NCBI GenBank assembly: GCA_023487445.1
Contig: JAMDBQ010000018.1
Coordinates: 37,200-75,269 of the forward strand
DNA from: Candidatus Martarchaeota archaeon
GTDB lineage: Archaea; Thermoproteota; Thermoprotei_A; Marsarchaeales; Marsarchaeaceae
Direction of reading: 5' to 3'
DNA length: 38,070 nt
The position numbers and the translations under genes were made by a program. Below the pieces are notes generated by a model. That model was given only the letters and a program-made list of their open reading frames with translations, was not told the DNA's origin and made no database searches. Positions 20,821-30,656 of this stretch are shown in pieces; the first letter of the stretch is position 1, and every line of letters starts with the position of its first letter.

Positions 20821-21228
20821 TTGGCAGACGCCCAGCTTTCAAGGGTACTCGGATTGTTGATAGTTGGATCCGCGGCTTCACTGGCGCTAGGCGGCTACTT
20901 ACTGTATCTGAACCGAATGGTGCCGGTGTCACTGAACCTATTGACGTTGCTCGCGGTCGTAGTTGCATGCACGATCTCCTACTACGTGTTTCAGGCTAAC
21001 AGGGTGGCCATAGATGTATCCACAATACTTGGGCTTGCGGTCATCGCCTTCTCGGCTTCTTCGAGGGCTCACGACTCCGCAATAGCTAGGTTTGGCTCAG
21101 GCACAATTATCGATTTACTCGATGTTCTCCAGGTAATTGGATTCTACATTTGTCCAGGATCGTTCATAATTCTACGAGTAATATACCGAAATCGAATAAA
21201 TCTTGAGGCTCGCCAAAGCAGCGCTTAG
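20821..21228 (+). CDS. Small polytopic membrane protein
   Basis: 135 aa with about four hydrophobic helices (VLGLLIVGSAASLALGGYLLYL; LNLLTLLAVVVACTISYYVF; IDLLDVLQVIGFYICPGSFIILRVI). Confidence 0.55.
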   Translation: MADAQLSRVLGLLIVGSAASLALGGYLLYLNRMVPVSLNLLTLLAVVVACTISYYVFQANRVAIDVSTILGLAVIAFSASSRAHDSAIARFGSGTIIDLLDVLQVIGFYICPGSFIILRVIYRNRINLEARQSSA

Positions 21229-21531
21229 CTCAATTTGCGTCATCCCTTTCCCACCGGAGTTCTTGAAGACGTTTGAACCGCTCCCTCATTGGACGAGTCA
21301 TCGTTTCAACGGACGGGACTACCCTAATCCCTTCGGTTTAAAACTGCCTGTGTGGGAACTCGGAGCCAAGGCACCACTCATCCACGCTGACTTTACACAA
21401 TTTGTCCTTCCCAACACTATCCACCACACTTGCCTGCACACTTGCCTGAGCTTGTGACGGAAGACTTGTGCTTAACTTAACCTAGCCTAGCCTAGTCTGC
21501 TATCCTAAAAGACTCCGCATGCATGGGCAAG

Positions 21532-21540
21532 GCTTTATAA
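21532..21540 (+). promoter_or_regulatory. TATA-like box of the M1 aminopeptidase gene
   Basis: ctttataac about 25-30 nt upstream of the ATG at 21562. Confidence 0.5.
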
Positions 21541-21561
21541 CATGATAGCCTAATCCACTTC

Positions 21562-23970
21562 ATGGAAGTTTCCGAGTATCGCGTGAGTATAGCCATCGAC
21601 TTTGAGAGCCTAAACTTTAAAGGATTGGTTGAGCTGGACATTCACGACTGTATAGATAACCTTGAACTAGACGCAGTCGATCTTCAGATCGATCATGTAA
21701 AGGCAAATGGATCCGCAATCTCATTCAACCACGACCGCAACCGAGGAAAAGCAACGTTGGAAAATCCTAAGGGGAATCTAACGATAGCCATAGACTACAG
21801 TGGGAGAGCGGGAGAGTCAACCCTGACAGGGCTCTACAAGGCTGGATACAGGGGAGGATACGTTTTAGTCACGCAGTTTGAGCCCACAGGTGCTAGGAGG
21901 CTTTTCCCCTGCCTGGACAACCCCTCGTTTAAGTCCGTGTTTAAACTCGACGTTACAGTGGCTAACCATCTTACCGTGATATCTAACACGCCGGCAGAAA
22001 GGGAGGAGCAGTCGGGGTCGTCGAAGAGAATCTTCTTCAAGGCCACGCCAAAAATGTCAACCTACCTCCTGTTCCTGGGAGTGGGAGAATTCGAGCAGTC
22101 GAGCCTGCCCTGCAATTCAGCGGAGGTCATATCCGCCTCCGTAAAGGGCAAGGTCAAGGAAGCGGATTACGCCTCCCGTGAGGCGTGCAAGACGCTTTCT
22201 TGGTATGAGAAATTCTTCGACATACCCTATCCGCTTGAGAAGCTGCACCTGATAGCAGTGCCCGATTTTGCCGCTGGAGCAATGGAGAATTGGGGAGCTA
22301 TAACCTTCAGGGAGTCCGCTATGCTTATAGGCGAATACGCTGGTGCCGCTGAACGCAAAATCGTATCAGAAGTAGTCGCCCATGAAATCGCACACCAGTG
22401 GTTTGGGAACCTAGTTACGATGAGGTGGTGGAACAATCTTTGGTTGAACGAGAGCTTTGCCACTTTCATGAGTTACAAGGCTGTAAACGCCTTGCATCCC
22501 GAATGGGGTGTTTGGAGCAGCTTTCTGCGTGAGAATTTTGCGGGTTCGCTCTATGAAGACTCCTTAAGTTCTACTCACCCTATAGATGTCGCGGTCGACT
22601 CTCCCGACGAGATAGCCGAAGTATTCGACCAGATCAGCTACGGCAAAGGGGCAAGCATCATCCGCATGATAGAAGGATACATCGGCGACGAATATTTCAG
22701 AAAGGGAGTGAACAACTATCTCATAAAGAACAAATACGCCAACACAGATGGGGTTCAGCTCTGGTCAAGCCTCCAAGAAGCCTCAGGGCTACCCGTTAAA
22801 GAGGTGATGAGTGCATGGGTTTCCACCCCTGGTCACCCCGTGGTAATGGTTGAGTACGCAGGTAACGGTGCGGTCAAACTCACTCAAAAGAGGTTTACCT
22901 TTCTAGGAGAACCGAGCGATACGCTTTGGCCCATACCCGTAACCGTGGTACAAGGCGGCTCGAGGACCACTCTTTTGTTCAATACCCGCACAACGCAGCT
23001 ACAAGGGGTAACGGAGCCAGTGTTGCTAAACGTTGATGCAACAGGCTTCTATCGGGTGCTTTACGACAAACAGAACATGTCGCTGCTTATTGAGAAATTC
23101 ATGACGCTGTCCCCTACGGCTAGGTGGACGCTTGTTTCCGACTATTTCGCGTTCCTGATGGCGGGCGAAGTGGGCGCCGATGACTATCTAAGACTTGTTG
23201 AAGCCGCATCCCTAGACACCGATTACCTAATGGTTAACACCGTCCTCAGCCAGCTAAACGCACTTGTCCAGCTGGATAGGAGCCTGACGAAAGTCACCAC
23301 CCTTATCGAAGCACATTGCAGAAGGCACCTATCCAGAATAGGTTATGAATACCGAGGCGGCGAACACGACAATGACACTGAGTTACGTCAACGCCTACTC
23401 AATTCGCTAGTCAGCATAGACGACGAGTTCGCGAAGGATATGTCATTAAAATTCGGAGACTACAGAAATCTTCGGGCAGATCAAAGGGCTGCGGTAGCCC
23501 ACGCATACGCGATCACGAATGGTCCACAGTCGTATACCAAGCTCGCGGAGCTTCTCCGCGCGGTCGATAACGACACGGACGCTGAGAGACTGATATCCGC
23601 AATGGTTTCAATCAGAGATGCATCAACAGTAAAGGACGTGCTTGACGCAGCCCTCAAAGGCGCGGTTCCCCTGGGAAACGTCGCCTGGGCGGTGATCGGC
23701 GCGATACAAAACCACTACTCCCGCATCGAAGCATGGAACTGGCTGAAGAAGTCAATAGATCCACTACGGGAGATTTACAAGGGGACTGGGACGGTGTCGA
23801 TACTCGCGGAGGCGTGCATAGAGTATGTGGGACTAACAAACTATGAAGAGATCCGAGGATATTTCAGTGAAAGAACTTTACCGGAAGCCCAGATAGGGAT
23901 AAAGAAGGGTTTTGAACTCTTGGAGGTAAACAGGAGAGTGCTTTCTTCCCTGAGGACTGACGGGGCATAG
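21562..23970 (+). CDS. M1-family aminopeptidase (tricorn-interacting factor F-like)
   Basis: FAAGAMENWGAITFRE, VVAHEIAHQWFGNLVTMRWWNNLWLNESFATFMSYKAV, SYGKGASIIRMIEGYIG; C-terminal ERAP1-like helical domain. Confidence 0.96.
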   Translation: MEVSEYRVSIAIDFESLNFKGLVELDIHDCIDNLELDAVDLQIDHVKANGSAISFNHDRNRGKATLENPKGNLTIAIDYSGRAGESTLTGLYKAGYRGGYVLVTQFEPTGARRLFPCLDNPSFKSVFKLDVTVANHLTVISNTPAEREEQSGSSKRIFFKATPKMSTYLLFLGVGEFEQSSLPCNSAEVISASVKGKVKEADYASREACKTLSWYEKFFDIPYPLEKLHLIAVPDFAAGAMENWGAITFRESAMLIGEYAGAAERKIVSEVVAHEIAHQWFGNLVTMRWWNNLWLNESFATFMSYKAVNALHPEWGVWSSFLRENFAGSLYEDSLSSTHPIDVAVDSPDEIAEVFDQISYGKGASIIRMIEGYIGDEYFRKGVNNYLIKNKYANTDGVQLWSSLQEASGLPVKEVMSAWVSTPGHPVVMVEYAGNGAVKLTQKRFTFLGEPSDTLWPIPVTVVQGGSRTTLLFNTRTTQLQGVTEPVLLNVDATGFYRVLYDKQNMSLLIEKFMTLSPTARWTLVSDYFAFLMAGEVGADDYLRLVEAASLDTDYLMVNTVLSQLNALVQLDRSLTKVTTLIEAHCRRHLSRIGYEYRGGEHDNDTELRQRLLNSLVSIDDEFAKDMSLKFGDYRNLRADQRAAVAHAYAITNGPQSYTKLAELLRAVDNDTDAERLISAMVSIRDASTVKDVLDAALKGAVPLGNVAWAVIGAIQNHYSRIEAWNWLKKSIDPLREIYKGTGTVSILAEACIEYVGLTNYEEIRGYFSERTLPEAQIGIKKGFELLEVNRRVLSSLRTDGA

Positions 23971-23973
23971 GCG

Positions 23974-24819
23974 ATGCAGATGAGCGCCTTTGATGTACAC
24001 GTACATATACCCGACAAGGGAGTTGAAGACGCGCTTGGAAAACCCGTGCTCGAGGCGTCAATCAAATACTTCAGAGCTGATTACACCGAACAGACATTCG
24101 AGGAAGCAGAATCCTCTCTAGCCTCGCAAGGCGTTCGTAAGTACGCTCTACTTCCTGTGCCCAGTAAACTGGGAGACGCGGACAAGGTGAACGCGTTGAC
24201 GGCGCAGAGAGCCTCTACGAGTTCTATGGCCGTGGGATTCGCGTGGGTCAACCCCTTATCCAATCCCTTGGGCTCGCTCAGAAAAGCCGCGAAAATGGGT
24301 TTGAACTGCCTGAAAGTCCACCCAACGCTTCAGGAAATCAGACCCGACCACCAGAAGATGATCCCGGTGTACACCGAGTTATCACAGATTGCTGGAATCG
24401 TGGTTGTCCATACCGGCACGTCAGGAATAGGTGGGGGGATCCGTGGTGGAGGAGGATACAAGATCGACTATTCGAGACCGGTATATGTCGATTCAGTGGC
24501 CGCCGATTTTCCCGATGTGACGTTTATCATGGCACACTTCGGTTGGCCCTGGGTTACGGAAGCCATCGCGATCTCCCTTCAAAAGGAAAACGTATACCTC
24601 GATTTGTCGGGGTGGAGCCCCAAATACGTATCCGAGGAAGTGTGGAGGTATGCGCGTTCTCTTCTAAAGGATAGGGTGGTTTACGGAAGCGATTACCCAT
24701 TTATTCAGCCTTCGAGGTGGTTCAAGGAGTTTCATGCGGTGGGTCTACCCGAGGATGTCGAACGCCGCATCCTGTGGGAGAACGCCGCGAGGCTGTTTAA
24801 AGGACGAATTGACTCTTGA
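23974..24819 (+). CDS. TIM-barrel amidohydrolase (amidohydrolase_2-like)
   Basis: MSAFDVHVHIPDKG, GLNCLKVHPTLQEIRPD, VVHTGTSGIG, FIMAHFGWPWVTEAI, RVVYGSDYPFIQP. Confidence 0.85.
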   Translation: MQMSAFDVHVHIPDKGVEDALGKPVLEASIKYFRADYTEQTFEEAESSLASQGVRKYALLPVPSKLGDADKVNALTAQRASTSSMAVGFAWVNPLSNPLGSLRKAAKMGLNCLKVHPTLQEIRPDHQKMIPVYTELSQIAGIVVVHTGTSGIGGGIRGGGGYKIDYSRPVYVDSVAADFPDVTFIMAHFGWPWVTEAIAISLQKENVYLDLSGWSPKYVSEEVWRYARSLLKDRVVYGSDYPFIQPSRWFKEFHAVGLPEDVERRILWENAARLFKGRIDS

Positions 24820-24928
24820 AGGTAAGGTGGTAGACACAGGATCTCTCGGCCATCTGCCTTAAACTACACTCTAAGCCTGCACGGGTCATCAACCAACCCG
24901 GAGTCGGTCTGATGCTCTCAACGTTTAA

Positions 24929-26065
24929 TTGGGAGCGGGAGCTATATCCCCCAAATTGTTTGAATGGGAAGGCAGAGTCATTGCACATGTAGATATGAAC
25001 GCCTTCTATCCCTCATGCGAACAACTCGCAAATCCCGAGCTTAGAGGTAAACCGGTGATAGTGGTGATGTCCCCTGAACCCGAAGGAAAGCTAACTAGGG
25101 GGGCGGTTGCCTCTTGTTCATACGAAGCCAGAGCCAACGGAGTTCATTCGGGGATGTCTTACAGGAAGGCCAAGGAACTCTGCCCGAGTGGGGTTTTCCT
25201 GAGAACCAACTTTGAGCTTTACGAGTCATACTCAGCCATGGTAATGAAGACGTTAAGTAAGTTCGCGGATAAGCTGGAGCTAGCCAGCATAGACGAAGCC
25301 TACATCGACGCCTCATTAAAGGCGAAATCCCAGTTTTCTTCACCTGAAGAGTTTGGGTTAACCATAAAGGAAACCGTCAAGAAGGAAGTGGGTCTAACAT
25401 GCAGCGTGGGAGTGGCTCCCACCAAGGCCTCTGCCAAGCTTGCATCAGACGTGCGAAAGCCAGACGGCCTTACCGTGTTCAGACCAGACGGATTGAAGGA
25501 AGCGATATCGGGATTTCCAGTTGAGAGGGTGGCGGGCATAGGGCCTAAGACTCAGGCTGTTCTCAACCAGATGGGGATATATACGCTTGGAGACCTTGGT
25601 TCCAAGCCCCCGCAGGTTCTCATGGAAAGGTTTGGCAAAAATGGCGTTTGGATGTGGAAGGTTGCAAACGGGTCAGACGATGATGAAGTTATCGCGGACG
25701 ACGAGTACAAGTCAATTAGCACCGAACATACACTGGCACATGAAACAACGGATACAACCGAACTTGAAAAAGAGCTTGTCGCCATGACAGACGAGCTGTG
25801 CTCGAGGCTCCTGCAGCTCGAACTTCTCTATAAGACGATTGGGATAAAAGTCGTATACTCCGACTTTAAAATTATAACGAGGGGCAAAACTCTCAGATAC
25901 TTCACCGATGATTGCTCGTTTATCCAGCCGGCTATACGGGAATTGCTTACCAAAATAGAGATGAGGCCTGTCAGAAAGGTGGGCCTGCGGCTGTCTACGC
26001 TTCAGCACGCCACCCAGCATCAAAGAAGGATAGAGGACTGGATAAACCAAATTCAACATACCTGA
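24929..26065 (+). CDS. dinB: Y-family DNA polymerase IV (Dbh/Dpo4/DinB)
   Basis: VIAHVDMNAFYPSCEQLANPELRGKPVIV, ASCSYEARANGVHSGMSYRKAKELCP, ASIDEAYIDAS, GVAPTKASAKLASDVRKPDGLTV, VAGIGPKTQAVLNQMGIYTLGDL. Start may lie downstream. Confidence 0.95.
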   Translation: MGAGAISPKLFEWEGRVIAHVDMNAFYPSCEQLANPELRGKPVIVVMSPEPEGKLTRGAVASCSYEARANGVHSGMSYRKAKELCPSGVFLRTNFELYESYSAMVMKTLSKFADKLELASIDEAYIDASLKAKSQFSSPEEFGLTIKETVKKEVGLTCSVGVAPTKASAKLASDVRKPDGLTVFRPDGLKEAISGFPVERVAGIGPKTQAVLNQMGIYTLGDLGSKPPQVLMERFGKNGVWMWKVANGSDDDEVIADDEYKSISTEHTLAHETTDTTELEKELVAMTDELCSRLLQLELLYKTIGIKVVYSDFKIITRGKTLRYFTDDCSFIQPAIRELLTKIEMRPVRKVGLRLSTLQHATQHQRRIEDWINQIQHT

Positions 26066-26211
26066 CGACTGACGACTGACAACTAGTCGAGCTATAAACC
26101 GCTTGAATACTTCAGATCTTGCAAGAGGTGACAGGGGGCACGCAATAACCGAAACAATACGCGCTTTTCCCTAAAACCAAAGGGTTTCCAATCATCGGTG
26201 AAAAATCTAAT

Positions 26212-26853
26212 TTGGATGTCAAGCATATCCGTAAGTTGAGCCATTTGCACATAAGCCAGATCAAGGTTGGACACATGGAGAACTTCACATATATACTCGA
26301 ATCAGCGGGGACAGCCGCCATAATAGATCCCAGCTTCGGGGGTGAAAAACTCAGGGACGAGATCGATCGTAGAAGGCTAGAGCTGAAGTATATATTCTAT
26401 ACCCACCACCACTTCGATCATATTAACGACGGAGAAAACCTTGCGAACAGGTACGGCGCAGAAACCGTGGCACACACGAATTCGCCCGTCAAAAAGGATG
26501 TATCGGTGACCCATGGCCAAAAGCTTCTGATAGGGTCCGAAGAGATCACGGTGATTCACACCCCCGGACACACCAAAGACAGTGTATGCTATTTAGCCGA
26601 TGGCTCTGTGTTTACTGGTGACACCTTGTTTGTAGGGGAGTGTGGCAGAGTAGACTTACCCGGAGGCAGCGCCCAGGAAATGTATGCGAGCCTTTTTAGG
26701 AAGCTCACAAGACTTGGAGACGAAACGGTTGTGTACCCAGGCCACGACTACGGTGCAACACCCACTTCGACCATTGGCCGCGAGAAAAGACAAAACTACG
26801 TGCTAGCTCCCCGAACGCTTGAACAGTTTCTGGAGTTCATGTCGTCCCCTTGA
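26212..26853 (+). CDS. Metallo-beta-lactamase-fold hydrolase (glyoxalase II-like)
   Basis: YIFYTHHHFDHINDGENLANRYGA, VIHTPGHTKDSVCYLADGSVFTGDTLFVGECGRVDLPGGS, YPGHDYG. Confidence 0.93.
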   Translation: MDVKHIRKLSHLHISQIKVGHMENFTYILESAGTAAIIDPSFGGEKLRDEIDRRRLELKYIFYTHHHFDHINDGENLANRYGAETVAHTNSPVKKDVSVTHGQKLLIGSEEITVIHTPGHTKDSVCYLADGSVFTGDTLFVGECGRVDLPGGSAQEMYASLFRKLTRLGDETVVYPGHDYGATPTSTIGREKRQNYVLAPRTLEQFLEFMSSP

Positions 26854-28079
26854 AAGTCGACAAAATAGTTACTGCTGGTAGGGTTTGCACCCCCACCCGC
26901 GTTACAAGGCTGGGTGAAAGTCAAGCGGTCCTGAGTATAGAAGACGGAGCCTTCGCGGTTCGTAATGGTAGAATCGTTGAAATCGGCGAAAGATCTAGGA
27001 TAACATCGAAATATGAGCCTGCGGAAACCCTAAGATTCGACGACTACCTGATAACACCGGGTCTTGTGGATCCACACACCCACCTGCTTTACATGGGCAA
27101 CCGCTCGGATGAGCTTGAACTCAAGGTGCAGGGCTTGACCTATAGGGAGATCGCCTCCCGAGGGGGCGGAATCATGCGCTCTGTCCGTGATACACGTCGG
27201 GGGATAAACGAGCTAGAAGCCACCGCAAGGAAGCGTCTGATCAACTTCTACAAGTGTGGCACCACCACACTAGAGGTCAAGACGGGTTATGGCCTGAGTT
27301 ATGAGACCGAAGTGTCCTGTGTAAACATATTGAGCTCCATAGCAAACAGGGGGGAAATGCGGATCAAAAAGACTCTGCTTTCTGCACACATGGTCCCGGA
27401 TGATTACAGCGACTCTGACGCCTACCTTCACCAGGTCGTGTTTCCTACTATAGACTACTGTTCCGAGGCAAAGGCGGTGGATTTCGTAGACGTGTTCTGT
27501 GAGGAAGGCTACTTTGACGTAGAGTCAACCCTGGCAGTGTGCTCGTACGCCAAGAAGGCGGGTTTCAATATAAAGCTGCACGCCGATGAATTCAAGGACA
27601 CGGGCGGGGCTCGGGTGGCAGCGGACCTCCGGGCTGTCTCCGCGGATCACCTCGGGCATTCCTCGAGATCCAACCTTAAACTAATGGGTGAAAAGGGGGT
27701 TGTCGCCGTGCTTCTCCCACTGCTTTACCACTCAAGCATGATGGACGCTCCCACCATAGACAAGTACAAAGGAGTGTCTCTGGTGGTGGCCCTGGGAACA
27801 GATTTCAATCCCAACAACCCAGTGGACTCGCAGCTAACCGTGATGAACCACGCGTGTCTTCGAATGAAGATGAGTCCCTGGGAAAGTTTTTGCGGAGTAA
27901 CCATAAACGCGGCAGCAGCCATCGGTGCTGAACGGGAAGTGGGTGCTCTCCAACCCGGCTTCTGCGCGGACTTTGCTGTATATGACTCTGACGGTGTTCA
28001 GGACCTGATAATGAGGTGCGGCGCTTCTCCTCTGGTGTGCTCATATATTTCCGGAGAGAGGGTCGCGGGTGTCAGCTGA
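26850..28079 (+). CDS. hutI: Imidazolonepropionase
   Basis: ITPGLVDPHTHLLYMGNRSDELELKVQGLTYREIASRGGGIMRSVRDTR, KTGYGLSYETEV, LHADEFKDTGGARVAADL, SADHLGHSS, ALGTDFNPNNP. Confidence 0.95.
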   Translation: MKVDKIVTAGRVCTPTRVTRLGESQAVLSIEDGAFAVRNGRIVEIGERSRITSKYEPAETLRFDDYLITPGLVDPHTHLLYMGNRSDELELKVQGLTYREIASRGGGIMRSVRDTRRGINELEATARKRLINFYKCGTTTLEVKTGYGLSYETEVSCVNILSSIANRGEMRIKKTLLSAHMVPDDYSDSDAYLHQVVFPTIDYCSEAKAVDFVDVFCEEGYFDVESTLAVCSYAKKAGFNIKLHADEFKDTGGARVAADLRAVSADHLGHSSRSNLKLMGEKGVVAVLLPLLYHSSMMDAPTIDKYKGVSLVVALGTDFNPNNPVDSQLTVMNHACLRMKMSPWESFCGVTINAAAAIGAEREVGALQPGFCADFAVYDSDGVQDLIMRCGASPLVCSYISGERVAGVS

Positions 28080-29371
28080 TGCCCTCTAAGATCGGAAACC
28101 AGGAAAGCGTAAAGAGGTGGCTCAACAGGGTAATGACTAGACGTACGAGATCTGAGGGTACAGCCAAAATTTACTTATGGCATCTCACAAAGTTTTGCGA
28201 GTGGGTGAACAAGACTCCCGATGAACTCATCATCGATAGGAGAACCACCATAGAGTCGCAGGTTCTGGGCGTCAGACGCACACACGAGGACTTGTTGACC
28301 GAGTACTTCGGCCACCTTGAGTCCAAGAGAAAGCTTGCTAGGAACACCGCGCTTGTAGCGCACGCGGTCATTCGTAGCTTTTACAGGGCAAACTATGTAC
28401 CGCTTGACGTTGACACCCCGGAATCGTGGTCGGTTAGAGCTGAAAGAGTGCCCAGCCGCCAGGAATTGGCTGACGTGGTTCACAGGCTCACGTCTCCCCT
28501 TCAGAAGGCGTTAATCTTGTTTTCCGTTCAGTCGGGTCAGAGAATCGGCGTGATCAGGTCTTTGCGGTACGCCATGGTAAAGGATGCCCTCGCTACGGAT
28601 AAGGCGTCGGCGGTTAGTGTTCCAGCAACACTCAGAGACGCGTCAGGGGTGAGCGTGAACAAGAGAAGGCAGACCTACGATTTTTTCATAGGCAAACAGG
28701 CGAAGGATGCGCTGCATGAATACTTCAGTTTCAGGGGTGACTTGAGGGATGCAGACCTGGTGTTTGTGAGTACGAAGAAACACAGGGGTAAACCTGCGCC
28801 CCTCGATGACGAACAGGCTAACAGACTCATACGGAGAGCATTTGTCGAAACCGGTGTGTACACTGCTTCGGAGGCGAGATTACTGCATCACCACTCGCTT
28901 CGAAAGTTCTATCAGACAAGCATGGAGCAAGCAGGTGTTGCACCCACATGGTACGAGCAGATGATGGGTCATGTGCTTCCACGAACACAGAAGGCGTATT
29001 CAAAGCCGAGCAGGGAGCAGCTTCGAGCCGCATATGAAAGGGCTGAGCCGTTCCTCAGCCTCGGACCGCAGGAGCCTGAGCAGCAACCGAGGGACTCCGC
29101 CGCGGCTACGCAGGATGTCTCTAACGTAGCCGAAAGAGCTTGGGAACACGGTGTTGACCGTGGGGCCCGCGGAGTAGAGAATAGTTTGCCCCGAGTAGCG
29201 GGGCGGGGAATCCGAGACCATGGGTCAGCCTCAGAGTCAGTCGGTGTTAAGCCAAGGGTTCTGAACAAGGTAGTTAAGGAGGAGGAAGTGACAGTGTACC
29301 TCGACGATGGATGGGAGTTCGTGGGTCAACTTCCGAGTGGAAAAATCGTTGTGAGAAAACGTTCAGAGTGA
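28079..29371 (+). CDS. Tyrosine recombinase/integrase with C-terminal extension
   Basis: Catalytic residues R (SGQRIGVIRSLRYAM), HxxR (HHHSLRKFYQTSM), H (MMGHVL), Y (QKAYSK). ATG at 28079 overlaps the hutI stop (TGATG). About 110 aa after the catalytic Tyr, ending VTVYLDDGWEFVGQLPSGKIVVRKRSE. Confidence 0.9.
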   Translation: MPSKIGNQESVKRWLNRVMTRRTRSEGTAKIYLWHLTKFCEWVNKTPDELIIDRRTTIESQVLGVRRTHEDLLTEYFGHLESKRKLARNTALVAHAVIRSFYRANYVPLDVDTPESWSVRAERVPSRQELADVVHRLTSPLQKALILFSVQSGQRIGVIRSLRYAMVKDALATDKASAVSVPATLRDASGVSVNKRRQTYDFFIGKQAKDALHEYFSFRGDLRDADLVFVSTKKHRGKPAPLDDEQANRLIRRAFVETGVYTASEARLLHHHSLRKFYQTSMEQAGVAPTWYEQMMGHVLPRTQKAYSKPSREQLRAAYERAEPFLSLGPQEPEQQPRDSAAATQDVSNVAERAWEHGVDRGARGVENSLPRVAGRGIRDHGSASESVGVKPRVLNKVVKEEEVTVYLDDGWEFVGQLPSGKIVVRKRSE

Positions 29372-29434
29372 TCGTTTTGGACTCCGATTTCAACCGGACA
29401 CAGTTTCAAACGGGTTGCAGGCCGCGTTGACGCA

Positions 29435-30604
29435 TTAGGGCGACGCCTTTTCGCGTCCGAAAAACACTTTGTAAAGTACCAGGTTTGCCAGGTTTACGGG
29501 TACCGCGAGCAGAAAAGGCAGTTCAAGAGGAAATCCATCTAAAGCGTAGCCGGTGAGGAACGTGGCCGCGGACGAGGGCAATAACCTTGAAGCTTGGTTG
29601 ATGCCGGTTGCAGAGCTCCTTTCCGCCTCGGAGACCATTCCCATCATAAGCGATTGCTGAGCGGGAAGCGCAAGCATCCTGGTGGTGGTGATCGCTCCGT
29701 ACTCCATCACAGCCACTGTAAACGCCGGCGTGAACGGGAAAAGGGCCAGTAGCAGAGTCGAGATACCCCTTGTCACCACAATCATCTTCACAAATCCAAG
29801 CCTTTTGGCCAAGTACGGCGTGACAGGCATAGACAGCGATGAAGCAAGCGTACCAGCACCCATGGCGTCTCCTACGAGGCCGTTGGATACATGAAACACA
29901 GAGTGGAACAGTATTGGGAAGAACGGCGTTACGAGACCCTGTCCGAATCCGTTGAGCATCCCTGTCACCGAAAATTTTGCTATGGCTCCGCCGGAGCTGA
30001 TTTTACCCAGCCTTATTTTCTGTCTTCCCTGCCTTTCCTTGATGAACACGGTTACGAGGGTCGAACCCGCGGATAGTATCAATCCATAGGTGAACAGTGT
30101 TTGGAAGTCTGCGAGGTTAACGAGGTATGCTCCTGCGGACGACGCCATCCCTCCTAGTAGGCTTGTGTAGCTGTACACCTGGGTTAGTTTCCCCGGTGGA
30201 GCCTTCTCAGCTAACAGGGCGTTCTGCATCGGAGCAACGTAGCTCCCCACTCCCCCACCTACGGTTCCGCCGGCTAGGCCGAAGCTTCCCAGCACCGACG
30301 CCGATACTATGTCGATGTACCCCCTTTCCGCTAGCAGCAGGAGGCAGGACACAACAAGTAAAGAGTTACCCATAACAAGCATCGGTTTTCTCCCAAAGAT
30401 ATCTCCCGCGAACCCGAAAACAATCGTTAGCATGGGGGCCGCGAAACTCGCTATTCCGAAGACGACGCCTATGTTCAGATAGGAGTACCTGAGTACCTCA
30501 ACCAAATATAGCGACACGGCTACATTGAGGAAACCGGCTGCAAAATTACGCAGAACTCTACTCCCAACTATCAGTGAAAGGTCCCTGGTGAGCCACCCCG
30601 TCAT
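29435..30604 (-). CDS. MFS transporter
   Basis: Twelve-helix-like profile; GFAGDIFGRKPMLVMGNSLLV resembles the MFS loop 2-3 motif. Confidence 0.85.
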   Translation of the reverse strand: MTGWLTRDLSLIVGSRVLRNFAAGFLNVAVSLYLVEVLRYSYLNIGVVFGIASFAAPMLTIVFGFAGDIFGRKPMLVMGNSLLVVSCLLLLAERGYIDIVSASVLGSFGLAGGTVGGGVGSYVAPMQNALLAEKAPPGKLTQVYSYTSLLGGMASSAGAYLVNLADFQTLFTYGLILSAGSTLVTVFIKERQGRQKIRLGKISSGGAIAKFSVTGMLNGFGQGLVTPFFPILFHSVFHVSNGLVGDAMGAGTLASSLSMPVTPYLAKRLGFVKMIVVTRGISTLLLALFPFTPAFTVAVMEYGAITTTRMLALPAQQSLMMGMVSEAERSSATGINQASRLLPSSAATFLTGYALDGFPLELPFLLAVPVNLANLVLYKVFFGREKASP

Positions 30605-30656
30605 CTGCGGTCACCAGGAATGGTGGCTCCGGCATCTATGAGTGCGTCATATGAAT

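Noticed and set aside
24929-26065. DMNAFYPSCE motif in DinB as an altered catalytic site
   Set aside because: The catalytic Asp and SIDEAYID motif are intact, and Asn at that position is common in DinB proteins (DMNAFF).
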